DNA of 64,000 bases. Origin: Patescibacteria group bacterium. GTDB lineage: Bacteria; Patescibacteria; ABY1; UBA10025; JAHIVO01. Both the position numbers and the translations under genes were made by a program. The notes beneath the pieces are model-generated. The model did no database searches, had not been told where the DNA came from, and saw nothing but the letters and a program-made list of their open reading frames with translations. Location: the NCBI GenBank assembly GCA_028718605.1, contig JAQULM010000002.1, positions 248,001 through 312,000 on the forward strand. The letters run 5' to 3'. Below, piece by piece: positions 40,727-49,379 of this stretch (position 1 is its first letter; each line of letters starts with the position of its first letter).

Positions 40727-40755
40727 TTGCCGAACTGCAGAGCATTTGATACGAT
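40727..40755 (+). promoter_or_regulatory. Promoter of the flavin reductase gene
   Basis: TTGCCG (40727-40732), 17-nt spacer, TACGAT (40750-40755) preceded by TGA, giving an extended -10. The ATG follows at 40780 with no ribosome site. Confidence 0.5.
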
Positions 40756-40779
40756 AAAAGCCTGAATTAAGCGCACTCA

Positions 40780-41508
40780 ATGAATATGATCGGCACATAC
40801 CGCGTTACTCTCAGGGAAAAACGCGATGTCGCGGACGGCACCGTATCGCTCCACTTTGACCGGCCTGCCGGGTTTGAATACGCGGCCGGGCAATTTGCGA
40901 CGCTCGTCAATGACGACCAAAAGCAAAACGACGGCCGCGGCAACCGGCGGCCAATGTCGATCGGCTCTTCTCCGACTGAAAACGAAATTCAATTCGCCAT
41001 GCGCCTGAGCGATTCGGCGTATAAGCGAGGCATCAAAGACGCTCGGCCAGGCTGCCATTTCTCAATCATCGGGCCTGCGGGAGAATTGACCTTGCCCGAA
41101 AACCCTTCCCTGCCGATCGCGTTCATAGCGGGCGGCGTTGGTATCGTGCCATTCCGCGGAATGGCGAAATACGCGATCGATACCAACCAACCGCATGACA
41201 TTACCCTTTTCTATCTCAACCGGACGCCGCGTGGCTCTCCGTATCTCGACGAATTACGAAATTTCGCGGGCCAATCCAAACGCTTCCGTTTCGTTCCAAT
41301 CATGACAGCGTGCGGTCCCGATGATGCATGGGATGGATTGCGCGGGCACCTCGATGAGCCAATGCTGAAAAACGCGCTTCCAGACATCGTCAACACCACC
41401 TATATGCTCGTCGGCACTCCTGGAATGCTCACTGCCGTCGTTGCCCTGCTCGAAAAGCTCTGTGTTCCGCGCGAGCACATCCTGACTGAAAAATTTACGG
41501 GGTATTAA
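40780..41508 (+). CDS. Ferredoxin-NADP reductase-type oxidoreductase
   Basis: 242 aa. An FAD-binding domain with RPMSIGSSPTEN (about 52-63; the RxYS-type flavin motif) and GPAGELTLP, then a nucleotide-binding domain with IAFIAGGVGIVPFRGM (about 108-123), ITLFYLNRTP and the end MLVGTPGMLTAVVALLEKLCVPREHILTEKFTGY. It moves electrons between NAD(P)H and an unknown partner; there is no iron-sulfur domain in the chain and no obvious partner nearby. Near the size minimum for the family. Confidence 0.88.
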   Translation: MNMIGTYRVTLREKRDVADGTVSLHFDRPAGFEYAAGQFATLVNDDQKQNDGRGNRRPMSIGSSPTENEIQFAMRLSDSAYKRGIKDARPGCHFSIIGPAGELTLPENPSLPIAFIAGGVGIVPFRGMAKYAIDTNQPHDITLFYLNRTPRGSPYLDELRNFAGQSKRFRFVPIMTACGPDDAWDGLRGHLDEPMLKNALPDIVNTTYMLVGTPGMLTAVVALLEKLCVPREHILTEKFTGY

Positions 41509-41509
41509 A

Positions 41510-41545
41510 AAACGCCATCCAGGACTCCGCGAAGTCCCGGATGGC
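41510..41545 (-). terminator. Bidirectional hairpin between convergent genes
   Basis: GCCATCC (about 41515-41521) pairs with GGATGGC (about 41538-41544). On the minus strand it is followed by GTTTTTTAAT, so it ends the EamA transcript. Confidence 0.75.
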
Positions 41546-41553
41546 ACCGATGT

Positions 41554-42447
41554 TTACTGAAACGATACCCCGATAATGAGGACACCGACAATACCGATCG
41601 CGAGGGCGTACCAACCCAAGCGGTCGAGCGTTTTGTGTTCCCGGTACCAAATGAGGCCGATAGCCAATGGTCCCGCCACGCGCATAACCATGAAGAACGG
41701 CTGTACCGCGACGATCGGGGACCGATACGCCCAAAACGTCAGGCATACCGATCCGACAAACGACAGTGCCATCACGAATGACCAGAATGTCTCACGGCCC
41801 ACCAACCGGACCTGCCCGGTCGCGGCGCGCGAGCGGCGCGTACAGAGGAATAGGACGGTTGCGACAATGCCGGTGCCCGTGTACCATCCGCCGAGGAATG
41901 TGCCCAGCGCGATCTCCTGTGCCGCACTCAACCGGATGAGGAACAGCGAAAACGCAAAGATGACCATCGCACCGATGCACGTTCCGTAGAACCGGACCGG
42001 AACAGCTTGCCGTTCCGACCGCTCACGCCATACGTCGCGTACAACCAGGAGTAGGGCCGCGCTGACGCTCACCGCCGAACCGACCCACACGCCCGTCCTC
42101 ACCATCCCTGCTTCACCGAGAAACGCAAGCGCAAGCCCGACGGCGCCGATATCACTCATGACGAGGAACAACGATGTCCGCGTCAGGTTAACCCTGATCG
42201 AGGCCCAAAACAGGTAGCTCCCGAACGCATTGACCGCGCCAACCGCAACCAATCCCCCAAACGCCTTGTCCAGAGACCAGCCGCCGGACAACGCCGCGAA
42301 GGTGAATGCAATCGGTATGCACCACCAGTAGGTGACGGTAAAAATGGTCCTCCACTGCACGTCGTCAGACTGGCGCTTGTTCAGGTACGGCGCAATAAGG
42401 TCATGGACAATGATCCGGAGTATCACGGGGACAAACCAAATGTTCAA
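41554..42447 (-). CDS. EamA/DMT-family transporter
   Basis: 297 aa with about ten membrane spans arranged as two five-helix halves, typical of drug/metabolite transporters of the EamA type. Conserved-looking features include the final helix pair (LAIGLIWYREHKTLDRLGWYALAIGIVGVLIIGV). Start codon TTG at 42447 with GAGGAGG 8-14 nt upstream. The substrate is unknown; the family exports amino acids, nucleobases or other small molecules. Promoter at 42492-42520 on the same strand. Confidence 0.82.
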   Translation of the reverse strand: MNIWFVPVILRIIVHDLIAPYLNKRQSDDVQWRTIFTVTYWWCIPIAFTFAALSGGWSLDKAFGGLVAVGAVNAFGSYLFWASIRVNLTRTSLFLVMSDIGAVGLALAFLGEAGMVRTGVWVGSAVSVSAALLLVVRDVWRERSERQAVPVRFYGTCIGAMVIFAFSLFLIRLSAAQEIALGTFLGGWYTGTGIVATVLFLCTRRSRAATGQVRLVGRETFWSFVMALSFVGSVCLTFWAYRSPIVAVQPFFMVMRVAGPLAIGLIWYREHKTLDRLGWYALAIGIVGVLIIGVSFQ

Positions 42448-42491
42448 AGAACCTCCTCACTTCATTTCATGTGTTTTTGATATTTCAATAG

Positions 42492-42520
42492 AGCTTAGTA
42501 CAAACCTTTGGCGGTGTCAA
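42492..42520 (-). promoter_or_regulatory. EamA gene promoter
   Basis: On the minus strand TTGACA (42520-42515), 17-nt spacer, TAAGCT (42497-42492). Confidence 0.65.
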
Positions 42521-42571
42521 AAAAATCTGCAATGCAGATACCCACGGATGCCCACTGGTGCTTCGTGCGTA

Positions 42572-42600
42572 TTGACAGCGTCGGCCGAAGGTGTTACATT
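42572..42600 (+). promoter_or_regulatory. Promoter of the YdcF-like gene
   Basis: TTGACA (42572-42577), 17-nt spacer, TACATT (42595-42600), about 55 nt before the GTG start. Confidence 0.7.
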
Positions 42601-42654
42601 GCAACGAAAATTGAACAAATAGCCGCTCATTGAGCATTTGAAAAGGGGTTTAAC

Positions 42655-43317
42655 GTGGTACAGCATCATCGTCTCGCTGACCCAAGTCAGTTCAGTGACA
42701 TCGCTACTCTCTACATGGCGATCCTATCGATTCCACGGCACCTTGCGTTCTCGACCGAGGGAATCCTCGCGTTCCCCGGCCAGGGCGAAGTGCAGAGAAT
42801 CATCAATGCAGTTGCCCTCTGGGAGCAATCTCAGGCCGCGCAACGGTTGCTGGTAGCAGGACAGAACTATAAACTCGAGCGTACCGTCCAGGTACTGGAC
42901 ATCAACGTGCTGCAACAGCCGCCGTACCATCTCAAACGGACGAAGGGTGTCGTCGTCGAACAGTTTGCTACCCATACCGGCGACCAAGCCCTCTGGGCCC
43001 TGGACATGGTACGGACACATGGCCTGAGCAGTCTCACCTTGGCGGTGCCTGGGTACCATATGGTCAAGGCATACCTGTCAGTTCTCAAGAAGTTCCTCGA
43101 CGGTGGGTGCCGCATCCCGATTATCCCGGCGCCAACCATCATGCCACCCGACCATTACGTGCCAGAGGTTCAGGTCAACACCTGGGCAATGGTGCCCGGT
43201 GAAGTCGAACGGCTAATCCAATACCAAAAGGATGGATTTGCCACCTCCATTGAGGAGCTTTTCGACTATCTCAACTGGCTGTACCAGGATCCCTTCGTCA
43301 AGAAACTCTGCTGCTGA
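42655..43317 (+). CDS. YdcF/SanA-like (DUF218) protein
   Basis: 220 aa from a GTG start with AAAAGGGG 8-15 nt upstream. The central part has the layout of the DUF218 fold: a strand and G-rich turn (LAFPGQGEVQRIINAVALW), then LLVAGQNY, then THTGDQALWALDMVRTHGLSSLTLAVPGYHMVKAYLSVLKKF, which parallels the S/TNTxENA...G...LLVTxxYHMxRA pattern. Some members bind or cleave S-adenosylmethionine or act in envelope synthesis; this one has no membrane span. The C-terminal 60 residues are its own. Ends with CC. Function unknown. Confidence 0.65.
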   Translation: MVQHHRLADPSQFSDIATLYMAILSIPRHLAFSTEGILAFPGQGEVQRIINAVALWEQSQAAQRLLVAGQNYKLERTVQVLDINVLQQPPYHLKRTKGVVVEQFATHTGDQALWALDMVRTHGLSSLTLAVPGYHMVKAYLSVLKKFLDGGCRIPIIPAPTIMPPDHYVPEVQVNTWAMVPGEVERLIQYQKDGFATSIEELFDYLNWLYQDPFVKKLCC

Positions 43318-43923
43318 ATGTAAGCGCCACGCCCCTCTTCAAATCCCCAAATGTCGCCGCCGTAACCATCCCCTGGTTCCGGCGGCTCTTCCTATCCCCC
43401 CTCCACGGGTGCCGTTCGCCGGCTTGACACCCCCTCAAAACCGGTTTATACTATACATCGCAGCATCAGAACAGTATCAACACTTTATCCTCAACAATCG
43501 AAAATATGCAAAAAACCCTAATAACTAACCAAAAAGGCGGCTAAATCGTACTATTTGTTGACGGTTTAGTCCCGCCAAAAGCGGGATTTTTGTTACTCCG
43601 AGCGAAGCGAGGAGTAACAACCCCGAGGGAATCGAGGGGTCCCACAGTTTGAAAGCTCAAAACGAAGAGGCGGCGGAAATATGGCTGAGGCAACAACCCC
43701 GAGAGAGCCGTCGGCGAATCGAAGGGTCCCCAAGCACTGCCGCCCAACGTACTTAATACCAAATATCCGAACTGCCGATCACTCTATCCTCGATAGAATG
43801 GTTCCAGATCAGATCTTTGACCGGACATTAACAACTGAATATGGTAGAACGAGATCTTGTAAGCAAGTTAAGTAAGTATACTAAGACACAAGGACGCAAG
43901 TTCAGTGTTTTAGTGATTGCAAT
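43318..43923. other. rRNA promoter and leader, no 16S gene
   Basis: About 600 nt ahead of the 23S. It holds the promoter at 43425-43453, a terminator-like hairpin CCCGCCAAAAGCGGG followed by TTTTTG (about 43571-43591), a hairpin GTTACTCC...GGAGTAAC (43592-43619), and the 5' strand of the pre-23S processing stem. I found no 16S sequence and no tRNA here. Confidence 0.75.
43425..43453 (+). promoter_or_regulatory. 23S-5S operon promoter
   Basis: TTGACA (43425-43430), exactly 17 nt, TATACT (43448-43453). It is the only strong promoter between the YdcF-like gene and the 23S. Confidence 0.75.
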
Positions 43924-44152
43924 AATTCAAGGGCGTACGGTGGATGCCTTGACACCAATAGACGATGAAGGACGTCGGAGCCTGCGATAAGCCTCGGGGA
44001 GGTGGCAACCAACCTGTGATCCGGGGATGTCCGAATGGGGTAACCCGATCCTGCTTTAAAACGGGGTCATCCGCACCTGAAATAACATAGGGTGTGAGAA
44101 GATAACCCGGCGAACTGAAACATCTTAGTAGCCGGAGGAAAAGAAAACAACC

Positions 44153-44204
44153 GCAAATTGTTTATTGTTACCCGCCAATCGGCGGGGAGCGATAAGCGAT
44201 TTGC
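44153..44204 (+). other. Hairpin insertion in 23S domain I
   Basis: Between the conserved AGAAAACAACCG and the CCTGAGTAGTGGCGAGCG blocks, about 50 nt are inserted: GCAAAT (44153-44158) pairs with ATTTGC (44199-44204), and CCCGCC-AATC-GGCGGG forms the tip. E. coli has no arm here. Confidence 0.65.
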
Positions 44205-45212
44205 TCATTCCCTGAGTAGTGGCGAGCGAAACGGGAAGAGCCTAAATCTTATTTGTGTAACCTTATGTTCCGCTCACGCGGGACGTGAGGGGGAGAAGCG
44301 CAAGCTGCTGCAAGTAAGTTGTTGCGAGAGGATTATTTTTGTATCTTGCGAGTACAAAGTAGACGCAATTCTGGGATTCCTTTTCTGTGCCCAACCTCAC
44401 AAGGGTAGGGTAACAGGGAAGGGATTCTTGCGCTGCTAGCCAAAAGTTCTGGAAAGAACTGCCATAGACGGTGATAGCCCAGTCGGCGAAAGCGGCGTGA
44501 GCTCTACATAATTCTTCTCAAGTACCATGGGACTCGTGAAATCCTATGGAAATCCGGGACGACTACCGTCCCAAGGCTAAATATCTTTGGTGATCGATAG
44601 TGAACCAGTACCGCGAGGGAAAGGTGAAAAGCACCCCGGTGAGGGGGATGAAATAGTATCTGAAACCGTGCGCTTACAAATAGTCGGAGTCCCGCCGCAA
44701 GGCGTGGATGACGGCGTGCCTATTGAAGAATGAACCAACGAGTTAATTCAGTACAGTCTATCTAAGCCCGCGTAGGGCGGAGGTCCAGTGAAAGCGAGCG
44801 TGAATAGCGCGAACCAACACTGTACTGATTAGACCCGAAGCCAGGTGACCTACCCATGACCAGGATGAACCCCGCAGAAATGCGGGGGAAGGTCCGAACT
44901 CACGAGCCGTGCAACACTCGGGGATGAGTTGTGGGTAGCGGAGAAATTCCAATCGAACTTGGCAATAGCTGGTTCTCCTCGAAATAGCTTTAGGGCTAGC
45001 CTGTATATGGCGACCAGGGGTAGAGCACTGAATGGGTCTAGATGGCGCAAGCCTACTCGATCCAACCAAACTCCGAATACTGGTACCGTTATATATACAG
45101 AGTCAGACAGTGGGGGCTAAGCTTCACATGTCAAAAGGGAAACAGCCCAGACCGTCACATAAGGTCCCTAAATCTCAGTTAAGTGTTAAAGGTGGTGCAG
45201 TAGCTTGGACAA

Positions 45213-45243
<31 letters not shown>

Positions 45244-45326
45244 CAAAGAAAGCGTAACAGCTCACTGGTCAAGTTACCGTGCGCCGAAAATTACCCGGGG
45301 CTAAACTGAGTACCGAATGTACGGGT

Positions 45327-45404
45327 CTCATACCCCTCTTTTTCTCCCCTTTCAATGCTCACATTGAAATGGGGGTTTAAGGGGAGACAAAAGAGGGGTA
45401 TGAG
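45327..45404 (+). other. Intervening-sequence-like hairpin in 23S helix 45
   Basis: A 78-nt near-perfect hairpin: CTCATACCCCTCTT (45327-45340) with AAGAGGGGTATGAG (45391-45404), TCTCCCCTT (45343-45351) with AAGGGGAGA (45379-45387), and TTTCAATG-CTCA-CATTGAAA (45350-45369) as the tip. It replaces the tip of helix 45, one of the classic sites of intervening sequences excised by RNase III. Confidence 0.75.
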
Positions 45405-46090
45405 GCGGTAGAGGAGCATTCGTATACCGCTGAAGCCAAGACCGCGAGGTCTGGTGGAGGTGTACGAAGAGAGAATGTTGGTATAAGTAGCAAAAATGGA
45501 AGTGAAAACCTTCCACACCGTAAACCCGAGGTTTCCTGGGCAACGTAAATCGACCCAGGGTTAGTCGGTCCTAAGGTGAGGCCGAAAGGCGTAGCCGATG
45601 GACAGCTGGTTAATATTCCAGCACCGTCATATGGACTACTCGCGTTGACGCATCGTATAAGACTGAACGTATTCTGACTACATACGTTGCTGCTCCGCGC
45701 AAGCGGAGTGGCTGCAGGCCCCGGCGCAAGCCTAAGCCAATTTGGTATGAAGCGGTGCCAAGAAAAGGCGTGAGCCCGATCCATAAGATGTCCGTACCGA
45801 AAACCAACACAGGTGGGTAGGCGCGTAATGCGCTCAGGTGCACGAGAGAACCCTCGTTTAGGAACTCGGCAAACTAGTGGCCGTAACTTCGGTATATGGC
45901 CTGCCCGTCCTCCGCAAGGAGTGCCGGGCCGCAGCGAATGAACTCAAGCGACTGTTTATCAAAAACTTAGGTCCCTGCTAAACCGTAAGGTGATGTATAG
46001 GGGCTGATGCCTGGCCAGTGTCAGAACGTTAAGGTAAGGGGTGCAAGCTCCGAACCGAAGCGCTGATGAACGCCGGCGGTAACTATAACC

Positions 46091-46153
<63 letters not shown>

Positions 46154-46650
46154 GAGAACTCTCTCAACGAGGGACTCGGCGAAATTACAAGACTCGTGAA
46201 GATGCGAGTTACCCGCGGCTAGACGAAAAGACCCCGTGAAGCTTTACTATAGCTTGACATTGAAGTAGAGTTACGTGTGCTTAGCATACGTGGGAGACTT
46301 TGAAGATCGCCTTCTGGGGCGATCAGAGTCGCAATATGAAATACCACGCTCATATGATTGTACTTCTAACCCTTATCCGTGAAACCGGAAAGGGAACAGT
46401 GTCTGGTGGGTAGTTTAACTGGGGCGGTTGCCTCCCAAAATGTAACGGAGGCGTTTACAAAGGTTGGCTAGGCTCGGATGGAAATCGAGCCGATAGGGCA
46501 ATGCCACAAGCCAGCTTTACTGCAAGACGTGCATGTCGAGCAGTTGCGAAAGCAGAACATAGTGATCCGACGATCCAATGTAGGATGGTCGAAGCTCAAC
46601 GGATAAAAGTTACTCCGGGGATAACAGGCTGATCTCCCCCAAGAGTCCAT

Positions 46651-46747
<97 letters not shown>

Positions 46748-46748
46748 T

Positions 46749-46785
<37 letters not shown>

Positions 46786-46903
46786 CTATCTGCCGTGGGC
46801 GGTGAGACTTGAGAAAGCTCTTCCCTAGTACGAGAGGACCGGGAAGGACGAACCTCTTGTGAGCCAGCTGTCCTGTCAAGGGCATAAGCTGGGTAGCTAC
46901 GTT

Positions 46904-46942
<39 letters not shown>

Positions 46943-47064
46943 GTCTTCAAGATTAAGTCTCGTTATGAGCTTCCTCATAGACGATGAGGTTGATAGGCTC
47001 TACGTGTAAGGCCCGTAAGGGTTTTAGCGGAGGAGTACTAATCGAGCCATATTGCAATCACTAA

Positions 47065-47244
47065 TACGCTGATCTTTTTAGAATCCGTTCTACCATATGA
47101 ACAAAGACTACGGTCCGCACCTTATTGCGGTCTTTGTTCTGGTGATAGTCCTCTTCGGACTTCTATTTTACCTGACGCCGCTCTCATCCTAAGACCGGTC
47201 ACCAGTGGCCAGAGAGAACAACCATGGTTCGTTGTTCGCTGGCC
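47065..47244. other. 23S-5S spacer
   Basis: 180 nt with no tRNA. It completes the 23S processing stem and has a long hairpin (ACCAGTGGCCAGA...GCTGGCCTCTGGT, about 47200-47250) whose 3' arm runs into the start of the 5S and may guide its processing. Confidence 0.6.
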
Positions 47245-47358
47245 TCTGGTGATTAAGCACCAGGGTCACACCTGATCCCATTCCGAACTCAGTCGTTAAG
47301 CCTGGTAGCGCCAATGATACTACGGGGCATACTGTCGGGAAAGTAGGTTATCGCCAGA
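47245..47358 (+). rRNA. rrf: 5S ribosomal RNA
   Basis: Ends TCTGGTGA and TCGCCAGA pair; internal blocks CACACCTGATCCCATTCCGAAC and GTAGCGCCAATGATACT match bacterial 5S. About 114 nt. Followed 8 nt later by an intrinsic terminator. Confidence 0.95.
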
Positions 47359-47365
47359 ACTATCA

Positions 47366-47399
47366 AAAAACGTTTCTCGCAAGGGAGGCGTTTTTTGTT
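47366..47399 (+). terminator. rRNA operon terminator
   Basis: AAAAAACG / CGTTTTTT with an inner TCTC-GCAA-GGGA tip, ending TTTTTTG. Confidence 0.9.
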
Positions 47400-47570
47400 T
47401 GCATATTACATGTCTACAACGGGACCTATCCTGAGGCAGCCGAAGGATCTGCCATCGTATTAACTGCGAAGAGTGCCGTGTTGTTGGCGGGAATCTTGTA
47501 AATTCAGCACAAACATGAGGTGGTCCGCATGAACCACCTCACTATGCATCTCCTCGCGGAAGCTTTTTTC

Positions 47571-48056
47571 TTATGCCATCGTGATTCGCATAAACGATAC
47601 TGTTCGCGGGAAATACTTACCAACCACGGAACGGTACCGGATGTACGCATCGCCAAATCGAGCGATCAGCTGCTGCTCCTCGGCATTTGCCCGGATGTTG
47701 TCGGTTACGAAGTAACACGCACCGAGTCCGAGGAACACTACGCTGCCAGTCGCGAGAAATACCCCAGCGAGCAACACGATATTGCTTGCATACACAGGAT
47801 GCCGCACCAGCGCATAAGGACCCTCACGGACTAACGAATGGTCTTGGCGGATTTTCGGCGTCGCCGACCAATTCATGCCAAGCGCTCTGTACGCAGCGAC
47901 CTTCAGCACAATCGAAAAAAACATGACAACCATGCCTACCGCCGCAGCCCATGGCATGCCCAGAAACGGCAGTCGGAGCCACCGTACATCGTGAGGCTCA
48001 AAAGCATACAGCACAATCGCAAGCATGATCGCCGGCAACAGCACGCATGATTTCAC
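47571..48056 (-). CDS. Isoprenylcysteine carboxyl methyltransferase-like membrane protein
   Basis: 161 aa, GTG start. Membrane spans at about 5-20, about 32-55 (PWAAAVGMVVMFFSIVLKVAAY) and about 92-122. The C-terminal part has the ICMT/PEMT signature: LVREGPYALVRHPVYASNIVLLAG and NAEEQQLIARFGDAYIRYRSVVGKYFP, the region that binds S-adenosylmethionine. In bacteria these small enzymes methylate unknown lipids or small molecules. A 17-codon frame precedes it in the same transcript. Confidence 0.85.
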   Translation of the reverse strand: MKSCVLLPAIMLAIVLYAFEPHDVRWLRLPFLGMPWAAAVGMVVMFFSIVLKVAAYRALGMNWSATPKIRQDHSLVREGPYALVRHPVYASNIVLLAGVFLATGSVVFLGLGACYFVTDNIRANAEEQQLIARFGDAYIRYRSVVGKYFPRTVSFMRITMA

Positions 48057-48134
48057 GGCAACAGCGACACGAACTGTCGTGCTCGTACCGCCCTCACGGC
48101 GGTCAGAATGGACCCCCCGCTGCAGGCAGAGCCG

Positions 48135-48188
48135 CTAATAGGAAGCAATGAGATGCAAAAGGACGAAGACAAACAGTACGAACCCCAT
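48135..48188 (-). CDS. Possible 17-aa hydrophobic leader peptide
   Basis: AGAGGCG lies just upstream of an ATG that opens 17 codons, nearly all hydrophobic (MGFVLFVFVLLHLIASY), then a stop. It lies between the promoter and the ICMT-like gene, on the same strand. It could be a small membrane peptide or a regulatory leader. The evidence is only position, ribosome site and hydrophobicity. Confidence 0.35.
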   Translation of the reverse strand: MGFVLFVFVLLHLIASY

Positions 48189-48222
48189 GAATCGCCTCTT
48201 TTTCTTTCGGTGTTTTTACTTA

Positions 48223-48260
48223 ATTACATTACTGTAATACATCTCATGGGAAACTGTCAA
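48223..48260 (-). promoter_or_regulatory. Promoter of the ICMT-like gene with palindrome
   Basis: On the minus strand TTGACA (48260-48255), 18-nt spacer, TACAGT (48236-48231). The -10 lies inside a palindrome ATTACA-N4-TGTAAT (48223-48238), a possible operator. Confidence 0.55.
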
Positions 48261-48331
48261 TTTTCATAATACACATTTTTATCACATTGCACCGCCGAAT
48301 AGTCCCTTCTCAAGCACTGAGCTACAAAACA

Positions 48332-48387
48332 ACCTGTTCATAACAGGTGGATAAACCCCTTGACATTAATTGATAAAAATGTAAGAT
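48332..48387 (+). promoter_or_regulatory. Promoter and operator-like palindrome of the RHH-nucleotidyltransferase gene
   Basis: TTGACA (48360-48365), 16-nt spacer, TAAGAT (48382-48387). Eleven bases upstream of the -35 lies the perfect inverted repeat ACCTGTT-CAT-AACAGGT (48332-48348). Since the gene product begins with a ribbon-helix-helix domain, this is a natural candidate for its own binding site. Confidence 0.6.
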
Positions 48388-48431
48388 ATGGTATGATATT
48401 TTTACTGTTTATTTGCAAAAAACGCTGAAAA

Positions 48432-49268
48432 ATGGATAGAAAACGCCTTACTATAACGCTCAAAAAGGACCTTTTACCATTAGTCGACGAGGTCATTGAC
48501 GGTGCGCGCATACGCAACCGGTCACATGCTATTGAATACCTGCTCGGCCAGGCGCTCGGCCCCCGGGTTAAACGGGCGCTCATTCTCGCCGGCGGACGTG
48601 GAATCAAGATGCGGCCATTCACGTACGAAATACCAAAAACGCTGATCCCCGTCCACGGCAAGCCAATCCTCGAATACTCGATCGAGCTCCTGCGCGATGC
48701 CGGCTTGCGGGACATCCTCATCCATATCGGCCACCTCGGCGACAAGATCGTTGCCCACTTCGGGGACGGAAAGCGATTCGGCGTGAAGATTACATATCTC
48801 CGGGAGGAATACGAACACGGCACCGCAGCGCCGATACGGCAGGCAAAAAAGCTCCTCGACAAAGAACCATTCATCATGATGTACGGCGATACGCTCATCG
48901 ACATCAACATCCGCGATATGATCGAATTCCACCTCATGCACGGCGCACCGGCAACAATGGCAATAACCTCATCGCCGAAACCGTACGAGTTCGGCGTCGC
49001 CAAGCTGCGTGGCAGTAAAGTTGTCGGGTTCCGCGAAAAGCCGCAGCGTACTCCCCGCATCTCGCACTTCATTAACGCCGGATTATTTATCTTCAATCCC
49101 TCGGTTCTTGCCCTTATCCCGCCACGCGGACGGTCAATGCTCGAACAGGATGTGCTCCCCCGCCTCGCTGACCAGGGCCAGCTCTACGCATACCCATTCG
49201 AGGGGCAGTGGTTCGACGTGAGCACGCCGGAGATATACGAAGAAGTGCTCAAAGAGTGGAAGCGATAA
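48432..49268 (+). CDS. Fusion: ribbon-helix-helix domain + sugar-phosphate nucleotidyltransferase
   Basis: 278 aa. Residues 1-45 (RKRLTITLKKDLLPLVDEVIDGARIRNRSHAIEYLLGQAL) form a ribbon-helix-helix DNA-binding domain: a beta strand, then two helices with the NRSHAIE turn. Residues 48-278 are an NTP_transferase of the RmlA/GalU type: RALILAGGRGIKMRPFTYEIPKTLIPVHGKPILEY, MMYGDTLIDINI, EKPQRTPRISHFINAGLFIF, GQWFDVSTPEIYEEV. It would charge a sugar phosphate with UTP, dTTP or CTP. A DNA-binding enzyme that could sense its own product is plausible but unproven. No other sugar-nucleotide gene adjoins it. Confidence 0.88.
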   Translation: MDRKRLTITLKKDLLPLVDEVIDGARIRNRSHAIEYLLGQALGPRVKRALILAGGRGIKMRPFTYEIPKTLIPVHGKPILEYSIELLRDAGLRDILIHIGHLGDKIVAHFGDGKRFGVKITYLREEYEHGTAAPIRQAKKLLDKEPFIMMYGDTLIDINIRDMIEFHLMHGAPATMAITSSPKPYEFGVAKLRGSKVVGFREKPQRTPRISHFINAGLFIFNPSVLALIPPRGRSMLEQDVLPRLADQGQLYAYPFEGQWFDVSTPEIYEEVLKEWKR

Positions 49269-49313
49269 ACGGTACCTTCTTCTGTTGTTGCGATATTGAT
49301 TATATAGACAGCG

Positions 49314-49319
49314 TATAAT
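49314..49319 (+). promoter_or_regulatory. -10 box of the kinase-like gene
   Basis: A consensus TATAAT 61 nt before the ATG at 49380. The -35 is weak (TTGCGA at 49288-49293, 20-nt spacing). Confidence 0.4.
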
Positions 49320-49379
49320 CCATACCGCGACACCAAAACACGCTGTTTGACACCAAGAACACAAGGATCGGAGGTACGA

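Larger units (their letters stand above)
48057..48431. other. Divergent intergenic region, 375 nt
   Basis: Contains a tiny frame with ribosome site (48135-48188, minus), hairpin ACCGCC/GGGCGGT (about 48088-48105), a minus-strand promoter at 48231-48260, and a plus-strand promoter plus palindrome at 48332-48387 for the nucleotidyltransferase gene. Confidence 0.6.

Noticed and set aside
43541..43762. 73-codon frame in the rRNA leader
   Set aside because: It covers the leader hairpins ahead of 23S and has no protein-like features.
45352..45843. Open frames within the 23S gene
   Set aside because: They lie inside a structured rRNA; conserved rRNA blocks explain the sequence.
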